64,000 bases of DNA from an uncultured Lachnospiraceae bacterium (GTDB lineage Bacteria; Bacillota; Clostridia; Lachnospirales; Lachnospiraceae). The stretch is from positions 1-64,000 of the forward strand of contig CAJOMN010000009.1 of assembly GCA_905235745.1 (NCBI GenBank), given 5' to 3'. A program made the position numbers and the translations under genes. Below, piece after piece: positions 8,679 through 18,052 of this stretch; positions within the stretch are counted from its first letter, which is position 1; each line of letters starts with the position of its first letter. The notes below the pieces were generated by a model. That model did not search any database and was not told the DNA's origin. It was given only the letters and a program-made list of their open reading frames with translations.

Positions 8679-9342
8679 TTACAATTCCGGACCGGTTATC
8701 CTGACCGGAATGGTTCTGACAAGCTCACCGGTCAGCGATTATGACAGGAGAGTGGTAATCCTCACGAAAGAGAGAGGCAAGATAACGGCGTTTGCCAAGG
8801 GAGCCCGAAGACAGGGCTCACGCCTTCTGGCAGCTACGGATCAGTTCTGTTTCGGCTCGTTTAAGATGTTTGAAGGACGCACCGCTTACAATCTCGTAGA
8901 AGCGTCGGTGTCCAACTATTTTGAGGATCTTCGCGAGGATTTCGGATCGGCATGTCTCGGAATGTACTTTCTCGAAGTTGCTGATTATTATACAAGAGAA
9001 AACAACGACGAGATTGAGATGCTGAAGCTTTTGTACCAGTCGGTGAAGGCCGTCTGCCATCCGTCGCTTGACAACAGGCTCGTCAAAGTGATCTATGAGA
9101 TCAAGGCTATTGCCGTTAACGGTGAATTTCCGGGCATACCGGCAGAGGAGACGTTAAGCGGCTCGGCAGCCTACACCGTCCGGTTCATTGTCGATACGCC
9201 GGTCGAAAAACTGTACACGTTCGCGGTAAGCGACAGCGTGCTCGAAGAACTCGAGCGGCTTAGCGCAATATATATGGATAAATGCGTAGACAGGAAATTT
9301 AAGAGTTTGGAGATATGGAATCTGGCCTTGTCAACAAAATAA
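8671..9342 (+). CDS. recO: DNA repair protein RecO
   Basis: About 223 residues from ATG 8671, which follows gggaa; an ATG at 8653 in the same frame has no ribosome binding site and would lengthen the overlap with era from 8 to 26 nt. The N-terminal OB fold has the family pattern (VILTGMVLTSSPVSDYDRRVVILTKERGKI, then AKGARR). RecO loads RecA onto SSB-coated DNA with RecR. The protein is slightly short for the family and lacks the cysteines that form a zinc site in many RecO proteins (the region around NGEFPGIP has none). Confidence 0.9.
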   Translation: MADYNSGPVILTGMVLTSSPVSDYDRRVVILTKERGKITAFAKGARRQGSRLLAATDQFCFGSFKMFEGRTAYNLVEASVSNYFEDLREDFGSACLGMYFLEVADYYTRENNDEIEMLKLLYQSVKAVCHPSLDNRLVKVIYEIKAIAVNGEFPGIPAEETLSGSAAYTVRFIVDTPVEKLYTFAVSDSVLEELERLSAIYMDKCVDRKFKSLEIWNLALSTK

Positions 9343-9920
9343 TACTGTCGGCGGCAGTTGCCGTAATGTCTGTTCTCTGCGCCTGCTCGGGCGAAGAGAT
9401 GGACGAGTATGCCGAGACCACCCTTGCCGTAGGCAAACGGGGAGAGATATCCGAGAGGATAATCGAGAGCTTTGACAAGGATTATTACGATCTCGGAGAA
9501 CTGCAAAGTGAATTCGAATCTTCGGTATCCGAATACAACGGCAGTATAGGCGGAGATGAGATAAAGCTTGGGAAGATCGAACTTAACGGAACGACACTTA
9601 CCGTTGACCTCAAATATACGGGTCCTTCCGATTACGAGAACTTTACGGGAGAGAGGCTGTTTGTGGGAACCATAGCCGATGCGTGCGATGAAGGCTACTC
9701 AATGGACGTAACGCTCAAGGGAGTCGAAAGCGGCGACAAGATCGGAAGGGTGCAGATCATGGGGATGATCAACAGTAACATCATCATTCTCAGTGAACAT
9801 GTCAGGGTAAAAGCATTTGATGATATCGCATATGTATCCGCCAACGTGGACGTTATCGGCGACAGCGAAGCGCGGGTTCTCAGCGAGTCGGACGGGCTCG
9901 CATACATTATCCTGAAATAA
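9315..9920 (+). CDS. Small lipoprotein of unknown function
   Basis: A 201-residue exported lipoprotein: hydrophobic signal segment with lipobox LCAC and Cys24. The mature part is acidic and predicted to be mostly beta strands (alternating hydrophobic runs such as [12 protein letters not shown] and [10 protein letters not shown]). I recognise no family. It starts inside the 3' end of recO (28-nt overlap) and lies 43 nt upstream of glyS, so it is carried in the era-recO-glyS operon. No strong ribosome binding site fits the ATG; ggag sits only 2 nt upstream, suggesting coupling to recO translation. Confidence 0.65.
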   Translation: MESGLVNKIILSAAVAVMSVLCACSGEEMDEYAETTLAVGKRGEISERIIESFDKDYYDLGELQSEFESSVSEYNGSIGGDEIKLGKIELNGTTLTVDLKYTGPSDYENFTGERLFVGTIADACDEGYSMDVTLKGVESGDKIGRVQIMGMINSNIIILSEHVRVKAFDDIAYVSANVDVIGDSEARVLSESDGLAYIILK

Positions 9921-9963
9921 TACAGGAAGATCGAAACTTGAACAGAAAAGGAGTATTACCCAA

Positions 9964-11364
9964 ATGGAAAAATCAATGGACAAGATAGTTGCTCTTGCCA
10001 AGTCAAGAGGCTTCGTATATCCCGGCTCGGAGATATACGGCGGACTTGCCAACACATGGGACTACGGCAATCTCGGCGTTGAGCTCAAGAACAATGTCAA
10101 GCATGCATGGTGGCAGAAGTTCGTGCAGGAAAATCCCTATAATGTAGGCGTTGACTGCGCTATACTCATGAATCCGCAGACGTGGGTGGCATCGGGACAT
10201 CTCGGAGGCTTTTCCGATCCCCTTATGGACTGCAAGGCATGCCATGAGAGATTCCGTGCCGACCAGCTTATCGAGAACTATGCCGCGGAGCATGATATAA
10301 AGCTTGAGAGCACTGTTGACGGGTGGACTCATGAAGCAATGGAGAAGTTCATAGACGATAACAATATTCCATGCCCGGGCTGCGGAAAGCATGATTTTAC
10401 CCCAATAAGGGAATTCAACCTCATGTTCAAGACCTTTCAGGGGGTAACGGAGGATGCCAAGGATACTGTATATCTGCGTCCCGAGACCGCACAGGGAATA
10501 TTCGTCAATTTCAAGAATGTCCAGCGCACATCGCGCAAGAAGGTTCCGTTCGGTATATGCCAGATTGGAAAGAGCTTCCGTAACGAGATCACTCCGGGAA
10601 ACTTTACGTTCAGGACAAGGGAATTCGAGCAGATGGAACTGGAATTCTTCTGCAAGCCCGGAACACAGACTGAGTGGTTTGAATACTGGAGAAAATACTG
10701 CTATGACTGGCTCACATCCCTTGGACTTGCGCCTGAGCACTTGAGGCTTCGCGATCACGATCCGGAAGAGCTGTCGTTCTACAGCGACCATACCACGGAC
10801 ATCGAATATGCTTTCCCGTTTACCGACTGGGGAGAGCTGTGGGGAATTGCTTCAAGGACGGATTACGATCTGACTCAGCATCAGAATACTTCCGGTGAAT
10901 CCATGGAATATTTTGATGATGAGACGAATGAAAAGTATATACCTTATGTTGTGGAGCCGTCTCTCGGAGCGGACCGCGTTACACTCGCATTCCTGTGCGA
11001 GGCATATGACGAGGAAAATATCGGAACCGAAGATAAGCCGGATATGAGAACGGTTCTTCATTTCCATCCTGCCATAGCGCCTGTCAAGATCGGTGTCCTG
11101 CCGTTATCGAAGAAGTTAAATGAAGGGGCGGAAGCAATCTATACGGCGCTGTCCCGGAAGTATACATGCGAGTTCGACGACAGGGGTAACATCGGAAAAC
11201 GGTACAGAAGACAGGATGAGATCGGAACGCCGTATTGCGTGACATATGATTTTGAATCCGAAGAGGACAAAGCGGTCACGGTAAGAGACCGGGATACGAT
11301 GGAACAGGAGAGAGTCAGGATAGATGATCTTGACGGATATTTTGCCGACAAGTTCACTTTCTGA
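9964..11364 (+). CDS. glyS: Glycyl-tRNA synthetase, single-chain dimeric type
   Basis: A 466-residue alpha2-type glycyl-tRNA synthetase (GlyQS), a class II enzyme. Visible are the N-terminal [13 protein letters not shown], the zinc-ribbon-like pairs CKACH (near 90) and CPGCGKHD (near 138), motif 2 in the region [21 protein letters not shown], and motif 3 ending [10 protein letters not shown]. The C-terminal anticodon-binding domain begins near [12 protein letters not shown]. The upstream leader is only 43 nt, too short for a T-box riboswitch. The ribosome binding site is aaaggag about 10 nt before ATG. Confidence 0.97.
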   Translation: MEKSMDKIVALAKSRGFVYPGSEIYGGLANTWDYGNLGVELKNNVKHAWWQKFVQENPYNVGVDCAILMNPQTWVASGHLGGFSDPLMDCKACHERFRADQLIENYAAEHDIKLESTVDGWTHEAMEKFIDDNNIPCPGCGKHDFTPIREFNLMFKTFQGVTEDAKDTVYLRPETAQGIFVNFKNVQRTSRKKVPFGICQIGKSFRNEITPGNFTFRTREFEQMELEFFCKPGTQTEWFEYWRKYCYDWLTSLGLAPEHLRLRDHDPEELSFYSDHTTDIEYAFPFTDWGELWGIASRTDYDLTQHQNTSGESMEYFDDETNEKYIPYVVEPSLGADRVTLAFLCEAYDEENIGTEDKPDMRTVLHFHPAIAPVKIGVLPLSKKLNEGAEAIYTALSRKYTCEFDDRGNIGKRYRRQDEIGTPYCVTYDFESEEDKAVTVRDRDTMEQERVRIDDLDGYFADKFTF

Positions 11365-11400
11365 GGCTGCGGCGGGACATAATCCGATAGACAACACCGG

Positions 11401-11429
11401 TTTATTCTGATATATTTTTTGTATATACA
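11401..11429 (+). promoter_or_regulatory. Weak candidate promoter for ppdK
   Basis: TTTATT at 11401-11406, 17-nt spacer, TATACA at 11424-11429, 21 nt before the ppdK start. The -35 box is poor, but the 85-nt gap is AT-rich and a dedicated promoter for this abundant enzyme would be expected. Confidence 0.3.
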
Positions 11430-11449
11430 CTTGGTCAGGAGGAAGAAGT

Positions 11450-14098
11450 ATGAATTTACGTAAGAGAAAGTGGGTTTATTTGTTTACCGAGGGTAACGCC
11501 GAGATGAGGAATCTCCTCGGAGGAAAGGGCGCGAACCTTGCGGAGATGACCAATATAGGTCTTCCCGTTCCTCAGGGCTTTACGGTTACAACGGACGCAT
11601 GTACCCAGTACTACGAGGACGGAAGGCAGATCAATGACGAGATCATGGGTCAGATCATGGAGTTTGTCGGACGTATCGAGATGATCAATGACAAGTATTT
11701 CGGTGATCCGGATAAGCCTTTGCTTGTGTCGGTCCGCTCCGGCGCACGTGCATCCATGCCCGGAATGATGGATACCATTCTTAACCTCGGCATGAACGAA
11801 GAGGTCGTTGAGGCAATGATCAAGGCCAATCCCGATCCCAAGTTCGAGAGGTTCGTATACGATTCATACAGACGATTCATCCAGATGTTCTCTGACGTTG
11901 TCATGGGTGTAGGCAAGAAGCATTTCGAAGATCTGATCGATGAGATGAAGAAGAAAAAGGGCGTCGAGTACGACGTTGACCTTACAGCCGAAGATCTCAA
12001 GGAGCTTGCCGAAGAGTTCAAGAGCGAGTACAAGAAGGAGCTCGACGAGGAATTCCCTTCCGATCCTATCGTACAGCTCAAGGAAGCCATCAAAGCGGTA
12101 TTTCGCAGCTGGGACAATCCGAGGGCAAACGTATACCGCCGCGACAATGATATTCCCTACAGCTGGGGTACTGCGGTATCGGTAATGCCGATGGTATTCG
12201 GAAACCTTAACAACAATTCCGGAACGGGCGTTGCCTTTACAAGAGATCCCGCCACGGGCGAGAAAAAGCTTATGGGAGAGTTCCTTGTAAATGCACAGGG
12301 TGAAGACGTTGTTGCCGGTATCCGTACTCCGATGAATATAGATGAGATGGAGAAGCAGTTCCCCGATGCATACACGCAGTTCATCAAGGTCTGCAAGATA
12401 CTTGAGAAGCACTATCACGATATGCAGGATATGGAGTTTACCGTTGAGAACGGCAAGCTTTACATGCTGCAGTGCCGTAACGGCAAGAGAACAGCTCAGG
12501 CGGCTCTTAAGATCGCATGCGATCTTGTCGACGAGGGTATGAAGACAGAGGAAGAAGCGGTTGCAATGATAGATCCGAGAAACCTCGATACGCTTCTGCA
12601 TCCCCAGTTCGATCTGAAAGTGCTGAGGGACGTAAAGCCTCTCGGAAAGGGTCTCGGAGCTTCTCCCGGAGCGGCATGCGGTAAGATCGTATTCTCCGCC
12701 GAGGACGCCGAGAAGGCCAAGGAAAAGGGCGAGAAGGTCGTTCTTGTAAGGCTTGAGACTTCCCCGGAGGATATATCCGGAATGAAGGCTGCGCAGGGTA
12801 TACTGACAGTCCGCGGAGGCATGACGAGCCATGCAGCCGTTGTCGCAAGAGGCATGGGCAAATGCTGCGTATCCGGATGCGGTGATATAGCAATGGATGA
12901 GGCGGCGAAGAAGTTCACACTTGGCGGCAAGGTGTTCAAGGAAGGCGATTATATATCCATAGACGGTACGACCGGTAATATATATGACGGACAGATAGCA
13001 ACGGTTGATGCGACGATCTCCGGAGAGTTCGGCAAGATAATGTCGTGGGCTGACAAGTACCGCACGATGAAGGTGCGTACTAACGCCGATACGCCTCATG
13101 ACGCAAGACGGGCCAGAGAGCTCGGAGCCGAGGGAATCGGACTGTGCCGTACAGAGCATATGTTCTTTGAAGGCGACAGGATAGATGCATTCCGCGAGAT
13201 GATCTGTTCGGATACGGTGGAAGAGAGGGAAAAAGCACTCGACAAGATACTGCCTTACCAGCAGGGTGATTTTGAAAAGCTATACGAAGCTCTTGAAGGA
13301 TATCCGGTTACGATCAGATTCCTCGATCCGCCTCTTCATGAGTTTGTGCCGACCGAGGATGCGGATATAGAAAAGCTCGCCAGGGTTCAGAAGAAGAGCG
13401 TTGAGGAGATAAAAGCAAGGATCAATTCGCTTCATGAGTTCAATCCCATGATGGGGCACAGAGGATGCCGTCTCGCGGTAACATATCCCGAGATCGCAAG
13501 AATGCAGACAAGGGCAGTTATCCGTGCGGCGATAAACGTTTCAAGGAAACATTCCAACTGGAGCGTTAAGCCCGAGATAATGATACCGCTTGTAGGTGAT
13601 GTCAAGGAATTCAATTTTGTCAAGAACATAGTAGTTGAGACTGCGAATGAGGAGATCAAGGCTGCCGGATTCAAGCTTGAATATGAGGTAGGTACGATGA
13701 TCGAGATCCCGAGAGCTGCGCTTACTGCCGATGAGATCGCGGCAAACGCCGACTTCTTCTGCTTCGGTACCAATGATCTGACGCAGATGACGTACGGATT
13801 CTCAAGAGATGACGCGGGCAAGTTCCTGAACGCATATTATGATACCAAGATATTTGAGAATGATCCGTTCACAAAACTTGACAGGGACGGTGTCGGCAAG
13901 CTTATGAAAATGACGATGGATCTTGCCAAGCCCGTCAACAGTGAGCTTCATGTGGGAATATGCGGCGAGCACGGAGGAGATCCTTCATCCGTCGAGTTCT
14001 GCAATGATCTCGGTCTTGATTATGTATCATGCTCACCCTTCAGGGTTCCGATAGCAAGACTTGCGGCAGCACAGGCAGCCATCGCGGGCAAGCATTAA
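11450..14098 (+). CDS. ppdK: Pyruvate, phosphate dikinase
   Basis: An 882-residue PPDK that interconverts pyruvate + ATP + Pi and PEP + AMP + PPi. The N-terminal ATP-grasp begins at GGKGANLAEM, the phospho-carrier His461 lies in GGMTSHAAVVARG, and the C-terminal PEP/pyruvate TIM barrel contains GICGEHGGDP with active-site Cys838. Length and domain order are standard. In fermentative Clostridia it works in PPi-dependent glycolysis or gluconeogenesis. The ribosome binding site aggaggaag is well placed. A hairpin terminator follows at 14155. Confidence 0.97.
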   Translation: MNLRKRKWVYLFTEGNAEMRNLLGGKGANLAEMTNIGLPVPQGFTVTTDACTQYYEDGRQINDEIMGQIMEFVGRIEMINDKYFGDPDKPLLVSVRSGARASMPGMMDTILNLGMNEEVVEAMIKANPDPKFERFVYDSYRRFIQMFSDVVMGVGKKHFEDLIDEMKKKKGVEYDVDLTAEDLKELAEEFKSEYKKELDEEFPSDPIVQLKEAIKAVFRSWDNPRANVYRRDNDIPYSWGTAVSVMPMVFGNLNNNSGTGVAFTRDPATGEKKLMGEFLVNAQGEDVVAGIRTPMNIDEMEKQFPDAYTQFIKVCKILEKHYHDMQDMEFTVENGKLYMLQCRNGKRTAQAALKIACDLVDEGMKTEEEAVAMIDPRNLDTLLHPQFDLKVLRDVKPLGKGLGASPGAACGKIVFSAEDAEKAKEKGEKVVLVRLETSPEDISGMKAAQGILTVRGGMTSHAAVVARGMGKCCVSGCGDIAMDEAAKKFTLGGKVFKEGDYISIDGTTGNIYDGQIATVDATISGEFGKIMSWADKYRTMKVRTNADTPHDARRARELGAEGIGLCRTEHMFFEGDRIDAFREMICSDTVEEREKALDKILPYQQGDFEKLYEALEGYPVTIRFLDPPLHEFVPTEDADIEKLARVQKKSVEEIKARINSLHEFNPMMGHRGCRLAVTYPEIARMQTRAVIRAAINVSRKHSNWSVKPEIMIPLVGDVKEFNFVKNIVVETANEEIKAAGFKLEYEVGTMIEIPRAALTADEIAANADFFCFGTNDLTQMTYGFSRDDAGKFLNAYYDTKIFENDPFTKLDRDGVGKLMKMTMDLAKPVNSELHVGICGEHGGDPSSVEFCNDLGLDYVSCSPFRVPIARLAAAQAAIAGKH

Positions 14099-14154
14099 TT
14101 CCGGTGACGGAGGTTCTATAGTTATAGTGAACGGATATAATGCATTTACTATAA

Positions 14155-14194
14155 GCACAAAGAGGATTCGGTTGATACCGGGTTCTTTTTGTGC
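14155..14194 (+). terminator. Intrinsic terminator after ppdK
   Basis: A long hairpin with 5' arm starting GCACAAAGAGG and 3' arm ending CTTTTTGTGC (17 bp with G-U pairs, 6-nt loop). The U-rich part lies within the 3' arm. It separates ppdK from the ABC transporter pair. Confidence 0.6.
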
Positions 14195-14216
14195 GTAATG
14201 TATAATTAATATCCGA

Positions 14217-15944
14217 ATGAAAAATCTGCTCAGATACCTTAGTGATTACAAGAAAGAATGCATTATAGCGCCGCTTTTCAAGATGCTTGAGGCGATACTC
14301 GAGCTGGCGGTGCCCCTTGTCATAGCCCAAATGATCGATAAGGGGATCAAAGACGGTGATACCGACAGTATCATCATACGGTTTGTCATGCTCATAATCC
14401 TGGCTGCGACAGGACTCGGCGTTTCATGTATCGCGCAGTATTATGCCGCAAAAGCGGCAACGGGATTTGCCAGGGGGCTCAGGCATGATCTGTTTGAACA
14501 TATCCTTGCTTTCGATTATTCCACTATAGATAATGTCGGAACATCGACGATGATCACCCGGATGACTTCCGATGTGAATATATTGCAGAACGGTGTCAAT
14601 ATGTTCCTGCGGCTGTTCCTGCGGTCGCCGTTCATAGTAACCGGCGCGATGATAATGGCGTTTACGATCGATGTCAGGTCGGCATTGATATTCGTACTCG
14701 TAATAGCATCTCTGGCTGTTACGGTATCTGTCATAATGAAGATCAATATCCCGCTTCTCGGGGCAGCGCAAAGAAAGCTCGACGATGTCCTGTGCCTTGT
14801 CAGGGAAAATCTGTCGGGCGCAAGGGTAGTAAGGGCGTTTTCGCTTGAGGACAGCCAGATACGGGATTTTGATGATACGAATGCGGATCTTACGGATATA
14901 ATGCTTAGATCCGGCAGGATATCGGGACTTATGAATCCGCTTACATATGTTATCGTTAATCTGGCGGTTGTTCTTCTCATTTTCACGGATCGGATACAGG
15001 TCAATGAAGGAATACTTACAACAGGACAGGTCGTGGCATTATACAACTATATGTCGCAGATACTTCTGGAGCTTGTCAAGTTCGCCAATCTGATAGTGAT
15101 CATGAACAGGGCACTCGCATCTGCCGATAGGATAAATGATATCTTTGCGATCCCGTGCGATACGCGGTCATTTGCCGATACCGGGATCGCAGATACAGAC
15201 AGTGAACCGGTCGTTGAGTTTCGCAATGTGTCGCTTAGATACCATGAGGACGCCGATGATGCAGTAAGCGATATTTCGTTTAAGATACATAAGGGAGAAA
15301 CGTTCGGGATCATCGGAGGAACGGGCGCGGGCAAGACCACGATAGCCAATCTGATCCCCGCGTTCTATACCGCAACAGGCGGAAAGGTGCTCGTATGCGG
15401 AAGGGATGTGAATGAAACCGATCCCGCTGCTCTTAGAAGGTTTGCCGGAACCGTTATGCAAAAGAGCGTTCTGTTTGAAGGGACGATAAGGGATAATCTG
15501 AAGTTCGGCAATACAAATGCAACTGACGATGATCTTGAAACCGCTGCCAGATGGGCGGTATGCGATGACTTTATTGCCGAAAGGGGAGGCCTTGACGGGC
15601 GCGTCGAAGCCGGGGGACGTAACTACTCCGGAGGCCAGAAGCAGAGACTGTCGATCGCAAGAACACTTGCGGCAAGCCCCCGTCTGCTCATACTGGATGA
15701 TGCGTCGTCGGCTCTTGATTACATGACCGACCGTAAGCTTCGATCCAATATTGCGCAGCTTCCCTTTAAGCCTACGGTGATAATCATCGCCCAGAGAACC
15801 GTTTCGGTCATGGACTGCGACAATATACTTGTTCTTGACGACGGTGCCATGGTGGGACTCGGGACTCACGAAGAGCTTCTTGAATCATGCCCGGTATACA
15901 GGGAAATATATGATTCCCAGTTTGGGGAACAGGAGGGCGCGTAA
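14217..15944 (+). CDS. ABC exporter half-transporter, degenerate-site subunit
   Basis: A 575-residue fusion of a six-helix membrane domain (to ~310) and an ATPase domain. Walker A is GGTGAGKTT (~367-375), the signature is YSGGQ (470-474), and Walker B ends ILDD with Asp494; the next residue, normally the catalytic Glu, is Asp495. Heterodimeric ABC exporters of the TM287/288 or BmrCD type typically have one such non-hydrolysing site, so this is the degenerate partner of the next gene. Substrate unknown (drug, lipid or peptide). No good -35 is visible; TATAAT at 14201-14206 is close to the ATG, whose upstream leader lacks a clear ribosome binding site. Confidence 0.9.
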   Translation: MKNLLRYLSDYKKECIIAPLFKMLEAILELAVPLVIAQMIDKGIKDGDTDSIIIRFVMLIILAATGLGVSCIAQYYAAKAATGFARGLRHDLFEHILAFDYSTIDNVGTSTMITRMTSDVNILQNGVNMFLRLFLRSPFIVTGAMIMAFTIDVRSALIFVLVIASLAVTVSVIMKINIPLLGAAQRKLDDVLCLVRENLSGARVVRAFSLEDSQIRDFDDTNADLTDIMLRSGRISGLMNPLTYVIVNLAVVLLIFTDRIQVNEGILTTGQVVALYNYMSQILLELVKFANLIVIMNRALASADRINDIFAIPCDTRSFADTGIADTDSEPVVEFRNVSLRYHEDADDAVSDISFKIHKGETFGIIGGTGAGKTTIANLIPAFYTATGGKVLVCGRDVNETDPAALRRFAGTVMQKSVLFEGTIRDNLKFGNTNATDDDLETAARWAVCDDFIAERGGLDGRVEAGGRNYSGGQKQRLSIARTLAASPRLLILDDASSALDYMTDRKLRSNIAQLPFKPTVIIIAQRTVSVMDCDNILVLDDGAMVGLGTHEELLESCPVYREIYDSQFGEQEGA

Positions 15945-17749
15945 TGGCGATGGATATGTCGGGCTTCGTGCCCAAAGGCAACCTGAATTCGGATGATGAA
16001 GCCCTTGCGCTGCGCGGCCGCAGGGGAACGGTCAGGCGTGTTCTGTCGCACCTTGAAAAATACCGGGGACGGATAGTCCTGACTCTGATGCTGGCTGCAG
16101 TTTCCGTTATATTCACGCTTCTTGTGCCGGTGAGGGTAGGAAATGCGATAGACAATCTGACAAAGGATGCCGGAAAGGTAATGTATAATCTTGCTCTTAC
16201 GGCCGTATTTGCCGCGATAGTCGGAATATCGCAGTATGTCATGAACGTTATCAACAATACGATAACATATAACACCGTAAGAGATGTCAGAAACGAAGCG
16301 GTAAGGAAGATTGAGCATCTCCCGCTTGCCGTTATCGATTCGTCATCGCAGGGCGATACGGTCAGCCGTATAGTATCCGATGCCGACCAGTTTGCGGAAG
16401 GCCTGCTTCTCGGATTTACCCAGGCTTTTACCGGGATACTGACGATAATACTGACCATTATATTCATGTTCTCGATGAATGCCGTGATATCGCTCGTGGT
16501 AATATTAGTCACGCCGCTTTCGATATTTATTGCGAGGTTTATTTCCGACAGGACATATACGATGTTCCGGAAACAGAGTATCGAGCGCGGGGAGCAGACG
16601 GCGCTCATTGATGAAATGATAGGCAATGAGAAGACGGTCAAGGCTTTTTCGAGGGAAGCGGAGGCGCTTGAACGGTTTGACGAGATCAATGAGAGACTAT
16701 CGGATTCCTCTTTGCGGGCGATCTTCTTTTCCTCGCTCACCAATCCGTCGACAAGATTTGTCAATGCGCTTTGCTATGCGCTTGTTGCTCTTTGCGGCGC
16801 ATATTTTTGCGTAGCCGGATCGCCGTGGGGTATCGCTCCGATGACGGTCGGCACTCTTACCGTATTTCTGTCATACGCGAACCAGTATACCAGACCGTTC
16901 AATGAGATACTGTCTGTCATATCGGAACTTCAGAATGCGCTTGCATGCGCGGCAAGGGTATTCGAGGTGATCGACCAAATAAGCGAGCCTGACGATGCCG
17001 GTATGGAGGAGCTAAAAGAGTGCAAAGGTGTTGTGGATATATGCGGAGCTGATTTTTCATATTCACAGGAGCGTGAGCTGATAAGGGATCTTAATCTGCA
17101 TGTTGAAAGCGGTCAGACAGTGGCGATAGTCGGGCCTACCGGAGCCGGCAAGACGACGATCATCAATCTTCTGATGAGGTTCTATGATGTCGATTCCGGA
17201 AGCATCAATGTCGACGGTACCGATATCAGATCATATACAAGAAGGAGCCTTCGTTCATCATACGGAATGGTATTGCAGGACACATGGCTGAAGCGCGGTA
17301 CGATAATGGAGAATCTGCGTATGGCACGTCCCGGTGCAACGGACGAGGAGGTTATTGCTGCCGCCGTAAGCACGCACGCGCATGGCTTCATACGGCGTCT
17401 CGAAAAGGGCTATGATACATATATCGAAGAGGACGGCGGAAGCCTTTCTGCAGGGCAGAAGCAGCTTCTGTGCATTACGAGGGTTATGCTGAACCTGCCT
17501 CCGATGCTCATTCTCGACGAGGCAACCAGTTCGATAGATACGAGAACAGAGATGCAGATACAGAGCGCCTTTGCAATGATGATGAAGGGAAGGACGAGCT
17601 TCATAGTAGCCCACAGGCTCCAGACGGTCAGAAATGCGGATATCATACTCGTTATGAAGGACGGACGCATAATCGAGTCGGGTGATCATAACAGTCTAAT
17701 GGCACAGGACGGATTCTACAGGAAGCTGTATATCTCAGGCGGGGGTTAA
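15944..17749 (+). CDS. ABC exporter half-transporter, catalytic subunit
   Basis: A 601-residue partner of the preceding exporter, sharing a TAATG stop/start. The six-helix membrane domain begins near residue 40. Walker A is GPTGAGKTT (397-405), the signature is LSAGQ (501-505), and Walker B is LILDE with Asp525 followed by catalytic Glu526. The consensus catalytic Glu here and the Asp in the partner fit an asymmetric heterodimer. The stop codon sits in the loop of a perfect 15-bp hairpin (17724-17769). Confidence 0.92.
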   Translation: MAMDMSGFVPKGNLNSDDEALALRGRRGTVRRVLSHLEKYRGRIVLTLMLAAVSVIFTLLVPVRVGNAIDNLTKDAGKVMYNLALTAVFAAIVGISQYVMNVINNTITYNTVRDVRNEAVRKIEHLPLAVIDSSSQGDTVSRIVSDADQFAEGLLLGFTQAFTGILTIILTIIFMFSMNAVISLVVILVTPLSIFIARFISDRTYTMFRKQSIERGEQTALIDEMIGNEKTVKAFSREAEALERFDEINERLSDSSLRAIFFSSLTNPSTRFVNALCYALVALCGAYFCVAGSPWGIAPMTVGTLTVFLSYANQYTRPFNEILSVISELQNALACAARVFEVIDQISEPDDAGMEELKECKGVVDICGADFSYSQERELIRDLNLHVESGQTVAIVGPTGAGKTTIINLLMRFYDVDSGSINVDGTDIRSYTRRSLRSSYGMVLQDTWLKRGTIMENLRMARPGATDEEVIAAAVSTHAHGFIRRLEKGYDTYIEEDGGSLSAGQKQLLCITRVMLNLPPMLILDEATSSIDTRTEMQIQSAFAMMMKGRTSFIVAHRLQTVRNADIILVMKDGRIIESGDHNSLMAQDGFYRKLYISGGG

Positions 17750-17850
17750 CCCGTCTGAGATATACAGCTGTGCGGGAATGCACACGGATTTGCAGAGGAA
17801 GACCGCCAAGCGGTCGCAAATCCGGCGCCAAGTCCCGCAGGCGAGACTTG
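17724..17850 (+). repeat. Array of four consecutive hairpins (candidate structured RNA or repeat)
   Basis: Read directly: hairpin 1 pairs 17724-17738 with 17755-17769 (15 perfect bp) around the exporter stop codon. Hairpin 2 pairs TGTGC 17769-17773 with 17780-17784. Hairpin 3 pairs CGGATTTGC 17785-17793 with GCAAATCCG 17816-17824, enclosing GACCGC 17801-17806 paired with GCGGTC 17810-17815. Hairpin 4 pairs CAAGTC 17829-17834 with GACTTG 17845-17850. No T-tract follows, so it is not a simple terminator. It resembles no riboswitch class I can name. A 31-codon open frame (17778-17873) also runs through it. Confidence 0.6.
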
Positions 17851-17875
17851 AATACAGGCAGCGGGGGAGATGAAT

Positions 17876-18052
17876 ATGCAGGTTAATTGCGAGACATGTG
17901 CAAATTATATATATGACGAGGAATATGAAGAGTATTACTGTCAGATGGATCTTGATGAGGACGAGTACGGAAGGTTCGCTTTTGATACCGAATACAAATG
18001 TCCGTATTATAAATTCCAAAACGAGTACGAGGTAGTATGGAAGCAGATATAA
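17876..18052 (+). CDS. Small cysteine-rich protein (DUF6472-like)
   Basis: A 58-residue acidic protein from the ATG at 17876; another in-frame ATG at 17870 sits too close to the gggggag ribosome binding site. It has NCETCANY at the start, YYCQMDLDEDE in the middle and KCPYYK near the end, giving four cysteines in a C-x2-C...C...C pattern that could bind zinc. It resembles small DUF6472-type proteins of Lachnospiraceae; I am moderately sure of the name. Its function is unknown. The 3' end overlaps birA by 16 nt. Confidence 0.7.
   Translation: MQVNCETCANYIYDEEYEEYYCQMDLDEDEYGRFAFDTEYKCPYYKFQNEYEVVWKQI

Noticed and set aside
9921-9963. T-box riboswitch upstream of glyS (also considered for asnA and alaS)
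   Set aside because: Leaders are too short or lack the T-box core sequence and an associated terminator.
11864-13159. 431-codon open frame on the minus strand
   Set aside because: Antisense to ppdK; composition mirrors the real gene's codon bias and it has no recognisable domain or ribosome binding site.
17750-17850. Intrinsic terminator for the ABC exporter
   Set aside because: Strong hairpins but no U-tract after any of them; better described as a structured array.
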